From NCBI GenBank assembly GCA_039183635.1, contig JBCDBL010000008.1, positions 1-55,526 on the forward strand: a stretch of DNA of 55,526 nt. The letters are read 5' to 3'. Numbering within the stretch: the stretch's first letter is position 1; the number at the start of each line of letters is the position of its first letter. The stretch is from JBCDBL01 sp039183635. Lineage in GTDB: Bacteria; Pseudomonadota; Alphaproteobacteria; Caulobacterales; Parvularculaceae. The notes beneath the pieces were generated by a model. That model searched no databases. It was not told where the DNA came from and saw only the letters and a program-made list of their open reading frames with translations. This document shows positions 42,918-51,635 of the stretch, piece by piece. The translations under genes were made by a program, and so were the position numbers.

Positions 42918-43142
42918 ATGAGCATATCCGTCAAGCTGGACCGCATGCTTTTGGAGCGCGGCATGTCCCTGACCGAGCTGTCGGAGCGGGTGGGCGTCAC
43001 CATCGCCAATCTGTCGATCTTAAAGACCGGCAAGGCGAAGGCGGTGCGCTTCTCCACCCTCGACGCCATTTGCCGGGAGCTGAAATGCCAGCCGGGGGAT
43101 ATTCTGTTTTTTGACGAGGAAGAGGCGGCGGAGGGCGGTTGA
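42918..43142 (+). CDS. Small Cro/C1-type HTH regulator (YozG-like)
   Basis: This 74-residue protein consists almost wholly of a helix-turn-helix: LDRMLLERGMSLTELSERVGVTIANLSILKTGKAKAVRFSTLDAICRELKCQPGDILFF. The LKCQPGDIL ending is typical of the YozG/HTH_26 family. It immediately follows the DUF2975 membrane gene, the standard partnership, and probably regulates that operon. The acidic tail (DEEEAAEGG) carries no recognisable domain. Confidence 0.85.
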   Translation: MSISVKLDRMLLERGMSLTELSERVGVTIANLSILKTGKAKAVRFSTLDAICRELKCQPGDILFFDEEEAAEGG

Positions 43143-43195
43143 CGGCCTCGTCCGTCGCCGCTGGCGCATTCCCCACCGTTTGCGTATAAGACGCC

Positions 43196-44365
43196 ATGAC
43201 GATTTCATTGGATATAAAAGCGGCGGATGTTCGCGAAGCGTCCGCAGGCCGGGCGCCCCTCGTCGGCCTCACGCGCCCTCAGTTGGCTGCGCGTTTGGCT
43301 GCCGATCTTGGCCTTAACGAAAAGCAAGCCCGCATGCGCGCCAGCCAGGTGTGGCGATGGGTTTACCATTATGGGCTTACGGATTTCGCCAAAATGACGG
43401 ACATTGGTAAAGCTCTGCGCGCCGAGATGGCCTCCCGCTACGATCTGGCGCGGCCGGACATCGTCGAGCGCCAGGCGAGCCGGGACGGCACGCGGAAATA
43501 TTTGATCCGCATGGCCCCCGGCGTTGAGGTGGAGACGGTGTTCATCCCCGGCGTCGGCCGGGCCGGAGCCTTGTGCGTGTCGAGCCAGGTGGGCTGCACC
43601 CTGAATTGCACGTTCTGCCATACCGGCACCCAGCGGCTGGTGCGCAACTTGACGGCGCAGGAGATCGTCGCCCAGGCCCTTGTGGCGAAAGACGATCTTG
43701 GCGAGTGGCCCTCCGGCGGCGATGATCGGCAATTGTCCAATATCGTCTTCATGGGCATGGGCGAGCCGCTCTACAATCTCGACCATGTCGCTGCGGCTAT
43801 GGACATCCTGTCGGACGGCGACGGTATAGCAATTTCGCGCAGGCGCATCACCGTCTCCACATCCGGGGTCGTGCCGGCGATGCAGCCCCTGGGGGAGCGC
43901 ACCCGGGCGATGTTGGCGATCTCATTGCACGCGACAAACGACGACTTGCGCGATGAGCTGGTGCCGATCAATAAAAAATATCCGCTTGCAGACCTTCTAG
44001 ACGCCTGCAGGCGTTATCCCGAACTTGGCAACGCCCGGCGCATCACGTTCGAATACGTCATGCTGAAAGGCGTCAATGACAGCGACGCGGAGGCTCGTGA
44101 ATTCGTGCGTCTTTTGCGCGGCATACCGGCGAAGATCAATCTCATCCCGTTCAACCCCTGGCCAGGGTCGCCCTATGAATGCTCCGATTGGGATCGTATC
44201 GAAGAGTTTGCGGATATTGTGAACCGTTCTGGTTACGCCAGTCCGATCCGCACGCCGCGGGGCCGTGATATTCTCGCCGCCTGCGGCCAGCTTAAATCGG
44301 AAAGCGTTAAACAGCGCGCCAGCGCGCGCCGCAAAGCTGCCCTCTATGCGGATGTTGAGCCCTGA
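43196..44365 (+). CDS. rlmN: 23S rRNA (adenine2503-C2) / tRNA A37 methyltransferase
   Basis: This 389-residue radical SAM enzyme methylates C2 of A2503 in 23S rRNA and A37 in some tRNAs. The cluster motif is GCTLNCTFCHTGTQ (Cx3Cx2C, about residues 136-143). GMGEPLYNLDHV, RRITVSTSGVVPAMQ, LAISLHATNDDLRDELVPINKKYP and FEYVMLKGVNDSD are family stretches. The methyl-carrying cysteine is in the C-terminal DILAACGQL. The first 45 residues before LTRPQLAARL are longer than in E. coli. It lies 53 bases after the HTH gene and converges with the BKACE gene. Confidence 0.95.
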   Translation: MTISLDIKAADVREASAGRAPLVGLTRPQLAARLAADLGLNEKQARMRASQVWRWVYHYGLTDFAKMTDIGKALRAEMASRYDLARPDIVERQASRDGTRKYLIRMAPGVEVETVFIPGVGRAGALCVSSQVGCTLNCTFCHTGTQRLVRNLTAQEIVAQALVAKDDLGEWPSGGDDRQLSNIVFMGMGEPLYNLDHVAAAMDILSDGDGIAISRRRITVSTSGVVPAMQPLGERTRAMLAISLHATNDDLRDELVPINKKYPLADLLDACRRYPELGNARRITFEYVMLKGVNDSDAEAREFVRLLRGIPAKINLIPFNPWPGSPYECSDWDRIEEFADIVNRSGYASPIRTPRGRDILAACGQLKSESVKQRASARRKAALYADVEP

Positions 44366-44389
44366 ACATAACGTTCGGGCCATCACCAA

Positions 44390-44424
44390 GACCGTCATAA
44401 CCGCCGGCGGCTGCGCTGACGGTC
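44390..44424. terminator. Inverted repeat between convergent rlmN and BKACE genes
   Basis: GACCGTCA (44390-44397) pairs perfectly with TGACGGTC (44417-44424), flanked by AA on the left and CTT on the right, with a GC-rich loop that can itself pair. It fills most of the 88-base gap between convergent genes and is likely a two-way terminator, though the T-runs are short. Confidence 0.5.
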
Positions 44425-44453
44425 CTTACGGCGTCGCGGCAAAGCAGACGGGC

Positions 44454-45347
44454 TTATCGATTCAGTCCTAGAATCCGGCGCGCATCGCCAGTGTCAGCTA
44501 TGTCATACCCCATAGCTTCCAGCAAACCTTTAACCTGGCGGACAAGATCGCCGTTGGTGGCGAACACCCCTTTGCGCGCATAGAGATTGTCCTCCAGCCC
44601 GACGCGGACATTGCCGCCAAGGATTGCGGTTTGCGCCGCCACAGGCATCTCGTCGCGCCCAATGCCAAGCGCGCCCCACACCGCGTCTGCCGGCAAGCGT
44701 TCGCGCAGATAATACATGCCAAGCGTGTCGGCGGGGTCTTGCCATTTTACACCGAGTACGAATTGAAACATCGGCGGCCCCTCGATCAAGCCTTCCGCGA
44801 TCAGTTGCTTGCCGAACTCGATATCGCCGGCGTTAAAAACCTCAAGTTCCGGCTTTATGCCGATCTCTTTATATGCCGCCGCCATGCCGCGCAGGGTGCG
44901 TGTGGTGTTGAGGTATACGAACTCGTCCGTCCCCTCGACCTGGTTGCTTGTATTGATGTCGATCGATGCAAGGTCCGGTTTGCACAGGGCCAAATGCTCC
45001 ATTCGATCTTCAAGATTCGCAACATCGCTGTCCGGCGTCGCGCGTCCCTCGTCGGCGGGGTCCGGCCTGAAATAACCGCCGCCGCCGCCGGTCAAATTGA
45101 TCAGTACATCGCGGCCGCTGTCGCGCACGCGATCGACAATTTCCTTAAACAGTTTCGGATCGCGTGTATTGGCGTAGGTTTCAAGGTCGCGCGCGTGAAT
45201 ATGTACGATCGGCGCGCCGGCGTCGGCGGCCTCAACGCACGCTTCGGCGATTTGTTGCGGCGTCACCGGAAAGCAGGGGTGATCCGGATTAAACGGCGCA
45301 CCGCCAGTGACCGCACAGGTGATAATGACTTTTTCCGATCGTCTCAT
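44454..45347 (-). CDS. BKACE family beta-keto acid cleavage enzyme (3-keto-5-aminohexanoate cleavage type, DUF849)
   Basis: This 297-residue zinc enzyme family condenses a beta-keto acid with acetyl-CoA to give acetoacetate and a new acyl-CoA. The start VIITCAVTGGAPFNPDHPCFPVTPQQIAE and the metal-binding HIHARD (two His) are diagnostic; LINLTGGGGGYFRPDP, PELEVFNAGDIEFG and GGNVRVGLEDNLYARKGV follow as in the family. I chose ATG 45347, because the frame open to 45491 would cross the divergent LysR start. Its true substrate (for example a keto acid from carnitine, lysine or an aromatic pathway) cannot be read. It is divergent from a LysR regulator that probably controls it. Confidence 0.9.
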   Translation of the reverse strand: MRRSEKVIITCAVTGGAPFNPDHPCFPVTPQQIAEACVEAADAGAPIVHIHARDLETYANTRDPKLFKEIVDRVRDSGRDVLINLTGGGGGYFRPDPADEGRATPDSDVANLEDRMEHLALCKPDLASIDINTSNQVEGTDEFVYLNTTRTLRGMAAAYKEIGIKPELEVFNAGDIEFGKQLIAEGLIEGPPMFQFVLGVKWQDPADTLGMYYLRERLPADAVWGALGIGRDEMPVAAQTAILGGNVRVGLEDNLYARKGVFATNGDLVRQVKGLLEAMGYDIADTGDARRILGLNR

Positions 45348-45441
45348 AACTGCATTCCGTTTTACTGCTGCGCATAAGGCAAATTCCGCGCAGTCTTGCA
45401 AATTGCAATTGATAGCGCTAATACAAAATAAGTGAGATTTC

Positions 45442-45458
45442 GATACATTATATATATC
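45442..45458. promoter_or_regulatory. Candidate LysR box, BKACE/LysR divergent promoter
   Basis: GATA-N9-TATC (45442-45458) contains the T-N11-A spacing of LysR sites and lies 14 bases before the regulator's GTG. It is AT-rich, so chance is not excluded. Confidence 0.3.
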
Positions 45459-45471
45459 AATTAGAATCCTT

Positions 45472-46365
45472 GTGAGACGCCGTATCACCATAAAGCAGCT
45501 GGAGTTGCTGGACGCTGTCGCTCGATATGGCGGCTTTCGCAGTGCAGCAGAAAAGCTCGCCGTTTCTCAGCCGCCGCTCAGCCTTCAGATGCGCAAGCTG
45601 GAAGAAGCGCTGGGTGCAGAGGTTTTTGATCGCGGTGAAAAGAAAGCCGTTCTAACGCCGACGGGGCGGCTGCTCGCAGATGAAGCCGAACGTTTGTTGC
45701 GGGTCTTTGACAATTCAATCGACAAGGTGCGCGCTTTTGCGCGCGGTGAGGCTGGAATGCTGCGGATCGGGGTGACGGATGAGTATCCGGAGACGCCGTT
45801 GTTTGAAAAAATACTGGATTTTTCCGCAAACAATCCGGAGATCCGCATCAACACCTCTCTCGATTTTTCTTACATTATGATCGATCGTCTTTTGAGCGGT
45901 GGTTTGGATCTTATTTTAACCAACACGCCTCTTGAGACGAACGAGAAGAATCTCGCGATTCATGAGTTGCCGCCGTCAAAAATCTCGCTTGTCGTCAATG
46001 TCGCCGACCCGCTGGCGAAGCGTTCTCGGATCAAAGTGCAAATGCTCCACGGCCGGAAAATGCTTGGCTTGCCGGCGTCCTCACCGATGCCTCTGGCACG
46101 GCAATGCAGGCGGTTGTTTGCGGCGGCTGGGGTTCAGCCGACCATTGTCCACGAAATCGACGACAACAGGCTGCTGATGAAAATGGTGCGCCATGGCCTT
46201 GGCGTTGCGCTAAGCGCGCCCTATCTGCCGGCCAAAGCCGATGAAAACATCAAATTCGTGGAAATCGACCACAAGCTCGCCAAGCTTGAGCATGCGCTTG
46301 TTTATCGTCGCAACGACACATCGCCGGCCTTAAAACGTCTGTTAAAGATATTGCTTGAGGAATAA
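45472..46365 (+). CDS. LysR family transcriptional regulator
   Basis: This 297-residue LysR regulator has the N-terminal winged helix-turn-helix (ITIKQLELLDAVARYGGFRSAAEKLAVSQPPLSLQMRKLEEALGAEVFDR, residues 5-55) and a periplasmic-binding-like effector domain (about 90-297). Translation starts at GTG 45472; the region upstream is shared with the divergent BKACE gene. It probably activates that gene in response to a pathway intermediate. The CbbR/CysB-like effector fold gives no ligand by eye. Confidence 0.9.
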   Translation: MRRRITIKQLELLDAVARYGGFRSAAEKLAVSQPPLSLQMRKLEEALGAEVFDRGEKKAVLTPTGRLLADEAERLLRVFDNSIDKVRAFARGEAGMLRIGVTDEYPETPLFEKILDFSANNPEIRINTSLDFSYIMIDRLLSGGLDLILTNTPLETNEKNLAIHELPPSKISLVVNVADPLAKRSRIKVQMLHGRKMLGLPASSPMPLARQCRRLFAAAGVQPTIVHEIDDNRLLMKMVRHGLGVALSAPYLPAKADENIKFVEIDHKLAKLEHALVYRRNDTSPALKRLLKILLEE

Positions 46366-46409
46366 TGGTTTTGCACCATCACTACAATCTTTATACAGAG
46401 CGTCTTATT

Positions 46410-47252
46410 TTAAGCGCTTTTCACATTTTGCCGCTGTACGCCAAGCCCTTCAACGGATAACTCCATTACGTCCCCAGGCTTTAAAAACATCGGCGGGGTC
46501 TGTCCTGCGCCGACGCCTGGCGGCGTGCCCGTTGAGATAATATCGCCAGGCAGAAGGGTCATAAACTGACTGATATAGCTGACCAGGAAAGGCACCTTAT
46601 GGACCATTGTCGCAGAAGAGCCGTTCTGGAAGCGGCGTCCGTTCACATCGAGGGTCAGTTTTAGCGCGTTCGGATTATCAATTTCATCTTGAGTGACAAG
46701 CCAAGGGCCGATAGGCCCGAACGTGTCGCAGCTTTTGCCTTTCACCCATTGCCCTGAACGCTCCAGTTGGAACGCGCGCTCCGATATATCGTTTACGATA
46801 CAATATCCGGCGACACAGCCCATTGCGTCATCCTCCGAAACATAGGAGGCCCGTTCGCCGATGACGACGCCCAGCTCTACTTCCCAATCTGTCTTTTCAG
46901 AACCGCGCGGGATCAGAACATCATCATTGGGGCCGATTATAGCGCTCGTGGCCTTGAAAAATAGAACTGGTTCCGGCGGCGCCTCCATACCCGTTTCGGC
47001 GGCGTGATCGGAGTAATTCAAACCGACACAAACCATTTTACCGACCCCGCCGACGCATGGGCCGAGGCGCGGGGTTCCAGGGATGGGCGGCAGCGCGGCC
47101 GGGTCGAGCCGCCTCAGGGCCGATATGGACTGATCGCTCAGCGTGTCTGCGCTGATGTCTGCAATGTGCGCCGACAGGTCCCTGAGCGCGCCGTTGCTGT
47201 CCACCAGGCCAGGTTTTTCAGCCCCCTCCGCGCCGTACCGAACAAGTTTCAT
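46410..47252 (-). CDS. Fumarylacetoacetate hydrolase family protein (possible maleylpyruvate/fumarylpyruvate hydrolase)
   Basis: This 280-residue FAH-family enzyme should hydrolyse a C-C bond in an acylpyruvate. It has an N-terminal domain (residues 1-75) and the catalytic core CVGLNYSDHAAETGMEAP, LFFKATSAIIGPNDDVLIPRGSEKTDWEVELGVVIG with the acidic metal ligands, and GDIISTGTPPGVG. These are typical of bacterial acylpyruvate hydrolases, including fumaryl- and maleylpyruvate hydrolases of gentisate pathways. ATG 47252 has AAGGA seven bases ahead; the frame is open to 47339. With maleate isomerase in the operon to the right, a maleylpyruvate hydrolase role fits best: it would give maleate and pyruvate. 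Confidence 0.88.
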   Translation of the reverse strand: MKLVRYGAEGAEKPGLVDSNGALRDLSAHIADISADTLSDQSISALRRLDPAALPPIPGTPRLGPCVGGVGKMVCVGLNYSDHAAETGMEAPPEPVLFFKATSAIIGPNDDVLIPRGSEKTDWEVELGVVIGERASYVSEDDAMGCVAGYCIVNDISERAFQLERSGQWVKGKSCDTFGPIGPWLVTQDEIDNPNALKLTLDVNGRRFQNGSSATMVHKVPFLVSYISQFMTLLPGDIISTGTPPGVGAGQTPPMFLKPGDVMELSVEGLGVQRQNVKSA

Positions 47253-47446
47253 ATATGCGTCCTTAAGATTAATCCGGGGTTGCTTGGGCGCGCCCGGGAA
47301 GCATTGGAGCAGGTTGAACGGAACACTGCCAGGCCACATTCCAAGACAGGCGAAGATGATCGCCGTCAGGTGGACCCGCGCTCTGATCGCGCCGAAACAG
47401 CCGGCCCAATCGCGCCGGGCCCCGACACATGCCGCTGCGACAATAG

Positions 47447-47464
47447 CATGCCGTCGACGGCATG
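47447..47464. promoter_or_regulatory. 18-bp perfect palindrome in FAH/LysR divergent region
   Basis: CATGCCGTC-GACGGCATG is a perfect 18-bp palindrome, and a further half-copy CATGCCG lies 19 bases to the left (47428-47434). It sits 195 bases upstream of the FAH gene and 143 before the LysR gene. The binding protein is unknown; dyad length suits a dimeric regulator. Confidence 0.45.
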
Positions 47465-47478
47465 TTGCAAGGTTTTAC

Positions 47479-47513
47479 GCAAGGCCGGCGCCCACTTTTT
47501 ACGTGGCGCGCCC
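47479..47513. repeat. Degenerate intergenic repeat, copy C
   Basis: GCAAGGCCGG, then CGCCCACTTTTTACGTGGCG and CGCCC, align with the CCGGTACCCACTTTTGTGGG-ACGCGC core of copy A at the window's left edge and, inverted, with copy B at 34380. It can still fold as CAC-TTTTTAC-GTG with outer GC pairs. Confidence 0.45.
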
Positions 47514-47558
47514 TGGCGGGCCGCTGTCAGTTTTCGATTTGCATATATTAACAGGGGT

Positions 47559-47571
47559 GATAGTTTATATC
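47559..47571. promoter_or_regulatory. Candidate LysR-type dyad before NahR-like regulator gene
   Basis: GATA-GTTTA-TATC is a small dyad 36 bases before the regulator's ATG, where an autoregulatory site would be expected. The arms match those at 45442, but it is short and AT-rich. Confidence 0.3.
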
Positions 47572-47606
47572 AAAGATAACAACAGAAGTTTGTTTCGGGA
47601 GGCGGT

Positions 47607-48518
47607 ATGCGACGGTTCGATCTCAACCTGCTCTATACATTGCGCGAACTCCTGAAGGAGCCGAATACGACGAAGGTCGGCGAGAAGCTTGGGCTGACGC
47701 AATCTGCTGTAAGTTCCTCTTTAAACCGGCTGCGGTGGGCGTTTCAGGACGATTTATTGGTCCGGTCCGGTCGGGCTATGGCGCCGACGAAACGGGCGGA
47801 AAAGCTGCTGGAGCCTGTCGACGAGATTTTAGGACTTATTGAAAAGCTTGTGGAAGAGGTGCGGTTTGAGCCGAAAAATCTCAATCGTACGTTCCGTATC
47901 GCCAGCGGCGAGTATGTTCTGCTTTGGTTGATGCCGTCGCTTTTGGCGCGTTTGCGGCGGGAGGCCCCGGGCATTTCGATCAGATGCGATACGTCCGTTG
48001 TGGAAAACCGGTCCTTGATGCGATCGGGCCACATTGATCTGGCGCTTTTGCCGAGCGCTGTGGTGAAAAACAATGACAATTTAATCAGTCATAAATTTCT
48101 TTATACAGATCGTTTGGTGTGCATCACGTCGCGAAGCAACGAAGAAATCGGTGAGCGTATAACCCAAGAAGAGTACTTAAAGGCGCGCCATGTGGTTGTA
48201 TCCCCAGATTCATCGAAGAACAGCGAAATTTATACAGCCGCTGAAAAGTTTGCGAAAGACCGCCAGCTTAATATCGACATTGTATGCGAAATCTCGTCTT
48301 ACGCCGTTCTGCCGGGCGCCCTCAGTCAAAATGACATGGTTGCCACGATTCCCTCACGCATTTTTCATATGATTCCAAATCAAGATGCTTTTCGTGTTTT
48401 CGATCTGCCTTTTGAGGTGCCTGAGTTCGATGTTTCCATGGTTTGGAACACGAGTTTTGACAAAGACCCTGAACACCAATGGTTTCGGAACATGGTTGAA
48501 GACATTTATCGTGAATAA
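47607..48518 (+). CDS. LysR family regulator, NodD/NahR-like
   Basis: This 303-residue regulator begins FDLNLLYTLRELLKEPNTTKVGEKLGLTQSAVSSSLNRLR, the DLNLL start and helix-turn-helix typical of the NodD/NahR/LinR branch, which senses flavonoids, salicylate and other aromatics. The effector domain follows from about residue 95 (RTFRIASGEYVLLWLMPSLLARLRREAPG). It is divergent from the FAH hydrolase gene and directly upstream of the seven-gene aromatic operon, whose leader carries an 8-3-8 palindrome. It is therefore the likely activator of both, with an aromatic acid as inducer. The inducer itself is inferred. Confidence 0.9.
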   Translation: MRRFDLNLLYTLRELLKEPNTTKVGEKLGLTQSAVSSSLNRLRWAFQDDLLVRSGRAMAPTKRAEKLLEPVDEILGLIEKLVEEVRFEPKNLNRTFRIASGEYVLLWLMPSLLARLRREAPGISIRCDTSVVENRSLMRSGHIDLALLPSAVVKNNDNLISHKFLYTDRLVCITSRSNEEIGERITQEEYLKARHVVVSPDSSKNSEIYTAAEKFAKDRQLNIDIVCEISSYAVLPGALSQNDMVATIPSRIFHMIPNQDAFRVFDLPFEVPEFDVSMVWNTSFDKDPEHQWFRNMVEDIYRE

Positions 48519-48568
48519 AGGCGGCGTCGCTTAACTTTAAGGCGGCTTATATTGTGCACCTGCGTAAA

Positions 48569-48587
48569 TTATGAATGTAATTCATAA
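48569..48587. promoter_or_regulatory. 19-bp palindrome ahead of the aromatic operon
   Basis: TTATGAAT-GTA-ATTCATAA is a perfect 8-3-8 inverted repeat, 94 bases before the first gene of the operon. ATTCAT/ATGAAT half-sites are reminiscent of NahR/NodD-type boxes. A TTGACT at 48625-48635 downstream could be the -35 element. The NahR-like regulator next door is the likely binder. Confidence 0.6.
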
Positions 48588-48680
48588 GTGCAATACGGAG
48601 TTTTAATTTCTTCTTCCGTCCTGCGTTGACTTAAAATTTCCTTCCGAGAAGAAACTTAGCGAAGGAAGCTCAGAGCACCT

Positions 48681-49928
48681 ATGGCGGCGGATAAATCTGC
48701 GAAAACAGCTGCAGGCTTGCGCGGCGCGTTTTGGGACCCCGCACGTATCCCAAGCGGCGTGCGGTTTCACCCGGCCAATATTGTGGCTGAAGATGGCGGC
48801 GCTGCGTTCGGCATGCTTGCAAAATGCGGTGGTGAGAAATGCGTGGTCATGGCCATGCACCCCCGGGAGTTTCTGGCGACCCACTATCTTGGTCCGGAAA
48901 TATTAAGGGGCGGCGCCGCATTTTGGACCCAGGCCCCGCGTTCCGTCGGCAACGACATCCGCCTGGAGCATGAAACGGCGCTGCTCGATGTTGCTGCAGG
49001 AATCGGATATCTACGCGATCAGGGCTATGAACGCATCGTCCTCCTCGGCAATTCCGGCGGCGCCGGTCTTTTTTCATTTTACTGTCAGCAAGCGAACCTT
49101 CCATCGAGCGCGCGTATCGTAAAAACGCCTGCGGGCAAACCGACACACCTTTCAGGGGCGGCGCTGCCGAAGGCGGACGGGCTGGTTTTTGTGTCGCCGC
49201 ACCCTGGCCAGGGTGCGCTTTTGATGAATTGTATCGACCCGTCCGTTACCGATGAAAACGATCCTCTCTCGATTGATCCGTCACTTTTCCCCTTTAGCCC
49301 AGAAAACGGTTTTAAGGCCCCGCCCTCGTCGAGCGCCTATGCGCCGGAGTTTGTTGCGAGGTATCGCGCCGCGCAAAGGGATCGTGTCGCGCGGCTGGAT
49401 GAGTGGGCGAGGGCTCGTGTCGCCGATCGCATCGGCGCCAAAAGGCGCCTGAAAGAAGCATTTGATCCGGCAGATATGATTTTATCGGCGCATACGCCGG
49501 TCCTCACAATCTGGCGCACGGACGCTGATCTGCGCTGTTTCGATTTATCCCTGGACCCGTCGGATCGTCGTTACGGCTCGCTTTGGGGCGCCAACCCCTT
49601 CGTTTCAAACTTCGGCAGCATCGGCTTTGCACGGACATGTACGGCTGACAGCTGGTTGAGTACATGGTCCGGATTAAGTTCGAACGCGTTGCTTGAAAAA
49701 ACAGCGCCTGGCGTTGTCGAGCCGACATTCATGTTTGTCTTTACCGGCGACAACAGCGTGTTTCCCGAAGATGCAGATAATATTTTCGATTGGGTCGGCG
49801 CGGCGGACAAGACCCGCGCCAGCGCGCCAGGCGATCACCATGGCCGGGCCTTAACGCCCGATGGGCCGAGCGGTCAGATGATTGCAGGCGAAGCCATCCG
49901 CGCATGGTTGGAAGATCGATTTGTATAG
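48681..49928 (+). CDS. Alpha/beta hydrolase-like protein
   Basis: This 415-residue protein contains an alpha/beta hydrolase core: a leading strand CVVMAMHPREFLATHY, the nucleophile elbow GNSGGAG in ERIVLLGNSGGAGLF (about residue 122), and later DDxG-like turns near LTIWRTDADLRCFDLSLDP. The C-terminal GDHHGRAL supplies a plausible catalytic histidine. It does not match a subfamily I can name. It is first in an operon with an aryl-acid ligase, VOC protein, aryl-CoA hydroxylase-like enzyme, thioesterase and maleate isomerase, so an ester, amide or acylpyruvate hydrolysis step is likely. It could release the aromatic acid from a conjugate or act after ring cleavage. Confidence 0.7.
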   Translation: MAADKSAKTAAGLRGAFWDPARIPSGVRFHPANIVAEDGGAAFGMLAKCGGEKCVVMAMHPREFLATHYLGPEILRGGAAFWTQAPRSVGNDIRLEHETALLDVAAGIGYLRDQGYERIVLLGNSGGAGLFSFYCQQANLPSSARIVKTPAGKPTHLSGAALPKADGLVFVSPHPGQGALLMNCIDPSVTDENDPLSIDPSLFPFSPENGFKAPPSSSAYAPEFVARYRAAQRDRVARLDEWARARVADRIGAKRRLKEAFDPADMILSAHTPVLTIWRTDADLRCFDLSLDPSDRRYGSLWGANPFVSNFGSIGFARTCTADSWLSTWSGLSSNALLEKTAPGVVEPTFMFVFTGDNSVFPEDADNIFDWVGAADKTRASAPGDHHGRALTPDGPSGQMIAGEAIRAWLEDRFV

Positions 49929-49953
49929 CGATGACAAAATTAGGAGAGCCAAT

Positions 49954-51624
49954 ATGGTTGGCGTACGAAGCCCCATGCCGGGCGTTATTTATCCGCCAGA
50001 GGACAGCCTTGGGCGTTATGTGCGTGAGGGTTGTCTAACGGAGGAAACGTTAGCTGGCGCGTTGATGCAATCGCTTGAAAAGTATGGCGACCGTATCGCC
50101 ATGTCGGACGCTGACAGCGAGATGACGTACGCCGAGCTTGACGATCGATCCACCCGATTTGCAGCGGCATTACTGGAGCTCGGTCTTCACCCCCTTGACC
50201 GCGTCGTGTTTCAGGTCGTCAACGGGTTTGAGCTTGTCGTCGCCCTGATTGCATGCTGGAAGGCGGATCTTATTCCCGTTTGCACACTCGCCGCCCATCG
50301 CGACAAGGAAATTTCCTACCTTGCCGATCATGCAGGCGCCAAGGCGCATTTCATCGGCGTTGAAAACAATTTCAACTTTGTCGATTTCGCCGCATCTATA
50401 AAAGCGAAGACGCCATCGCTTCAGCATACCGTGATATTGCGCGGCGATGGGCCTTCCGATTTGCCGCATATGGAGGCGATGATCGCAGCGCAGGACCCTG
50501 AAGAGGCGCGCATACGGATCGATAAGATAGAGCGCGACCCCTACCAGGTGACGATGTTCCAACTGTCGGGCGGCACGACCAGCATCCCGAAAATTATTCC
50601 CCGGTTTTCCAATGAATATCTTTATAACCTGCGGTCAGTCGGTGAGTGGTTCGCGTACACCGAGAACGACGTGTTTTTTGCACCGCTGCAGATTATTCAC
50701 AACGCCGGCATGATCTTCATGTTCCCACTGCTTTTGCGCGGCGCGCAATTTGTCGTCGGCGCAACGCTCGATCCCCAGGCTGCGCTTTCCATTTTGATGA
50801 AGAAAAAACCAACCGTCTTTGCAATGGGGTCGGCCCCATTGCAGCGCATAAAGGAATTCGACGTTGTCAAGATGCTTGACCTTGATGACGTACGGTTTGT
50901 CTTTAGTCCAAACTGCGCGGAAAAAACAGAAGAGGTGCTGGGCGTGCCGGGCGTTCAGATTTTCGGCATGACCGAAGGGACAATTATGTTGGGCAGACCG
51001 GAAGACCCGGCTGAGATGCGATACCAGACGGTGGGCCGCCCGATCTCCGACTGGGACGAGGTGCGCATTGTGGCGCCGGGAACGGAAGATGATGTCGAAC
51101 CCGGTGAAGTGGGTGAGTTTATCGCACGCGGACCGTACACGTTCCATGGATACTATGATGCGGAGGAGCGCAACAGGGAAGCATTGACATCCGACGGGTT
51201 TTATCGTTCCGGCGATCTTATGGCGGCCCATAGGGTCGACGGCGCTGTTTATTACTCCTTTGAGGGTCGTATTAAGGATATCGTCAGTCGCGGTGCGGAA
51301 AAAATAAATTGTGAAGAGGTGGAGACCGCGGCGCGTCGGCATCCGCAAATCGCCGATATCGCCATCGTCGCAATGCCGGACCCTGTTTACGATGAACGCG
51401 CCTGCGCCTTCATTATTCCGGCTGCCGATGGAAACGCCCCGGATGTTAAAGATTTAATGGAGTTTTTGGTCGCTGAGGGGCTGGCGAAATTTAAAAGCCC
51501 TGAACGCATTGAAGTTGTCGCAGAGTTTCCACAAACGGACTCCGGCAAACTCAGTAAGCCGAAACTGAAACAAACGATCATCGATATTTTGGACAAGGAG
51601 CAGGCAGCCTCACCTGCTGCCTGA
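49954..51624 (+). CDS. EntE/DhbE-like aryl-acid adenylate-forming ligase
   Basis: This 556-residue ANL-superfamily ligase activates a carboxylic acid as acyl-AMP and then, probably, as acyl-CoA. The P-loop MFQLSGGTTSIPKIIPRF, QIFGMTEGTIML, YYSFEGRIKDIVSRGAEKINCEEVE and the catalytic lysine in QTDSGKLSKPKL are visible. Close parallels to EntE (VFQVVNGFELVVALIACWKADLIPVCTLAAHR, FFAPLQIIHNAGM) point to an aromatic acid such as a hydroxy- or aminobenzoate. No carrier-protein or siderophore genes are near, so CoA is the likely acceptor, as in salicylyl-CoA ligases. I start at ATG 49954, seven bases after AGGAG. The operon context fits CoA-dependent aromatic degradation. Confidence 0.88.
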   Translation: MVGVRSPMPGVIYPPEDSLGRYVREGCLTEETLAGALMQSLEKYGDRIAMSDADSEMTYAELDDRSTRFAAALLELGLHPLDRVVFQVVNGFELVVALIACWKADLIPVCTLAAHRDKEISYLADHAGAKAHFIGVENNFNFVDFAASIKAKTPSLQHTVILRGDGPSDLPHMEAMIAAQDPEEARIRIDKIERDPYQVTMFQLSGGTTSIPKIIPRFSNEYLYNLRSVGEWFAYTENDVFFAPLQIIHNAGMIFMFPLLLRGAQFVVGATLDPQAALSILMKKKPTVFAMGSAPLQRIKEFDVVKMLDLDDVRFVFSPNCAEKTEEVLGVPGVQIFGMTEGTIMLGRPEDPAEMRYQTVGRPISDWDEVRIVAPGTEDDVEPGEVGEFIARGPYTFHGYYDAEERNREALTSDGFYRSGDLMAAHRVDGAVYYSFEGRIKDIVSRGAEKINCEEVETAARRHPQIADIAIVAMPDPVYDERACAFIIPAADGNAPDVKDLMEFLVAEGLAKFKSPERIEVVAEFPQTDSGKLSKPKLKQTIIDILDKEQAASPAA

Positions 51625-51635
51625 AGGAGCGCATA

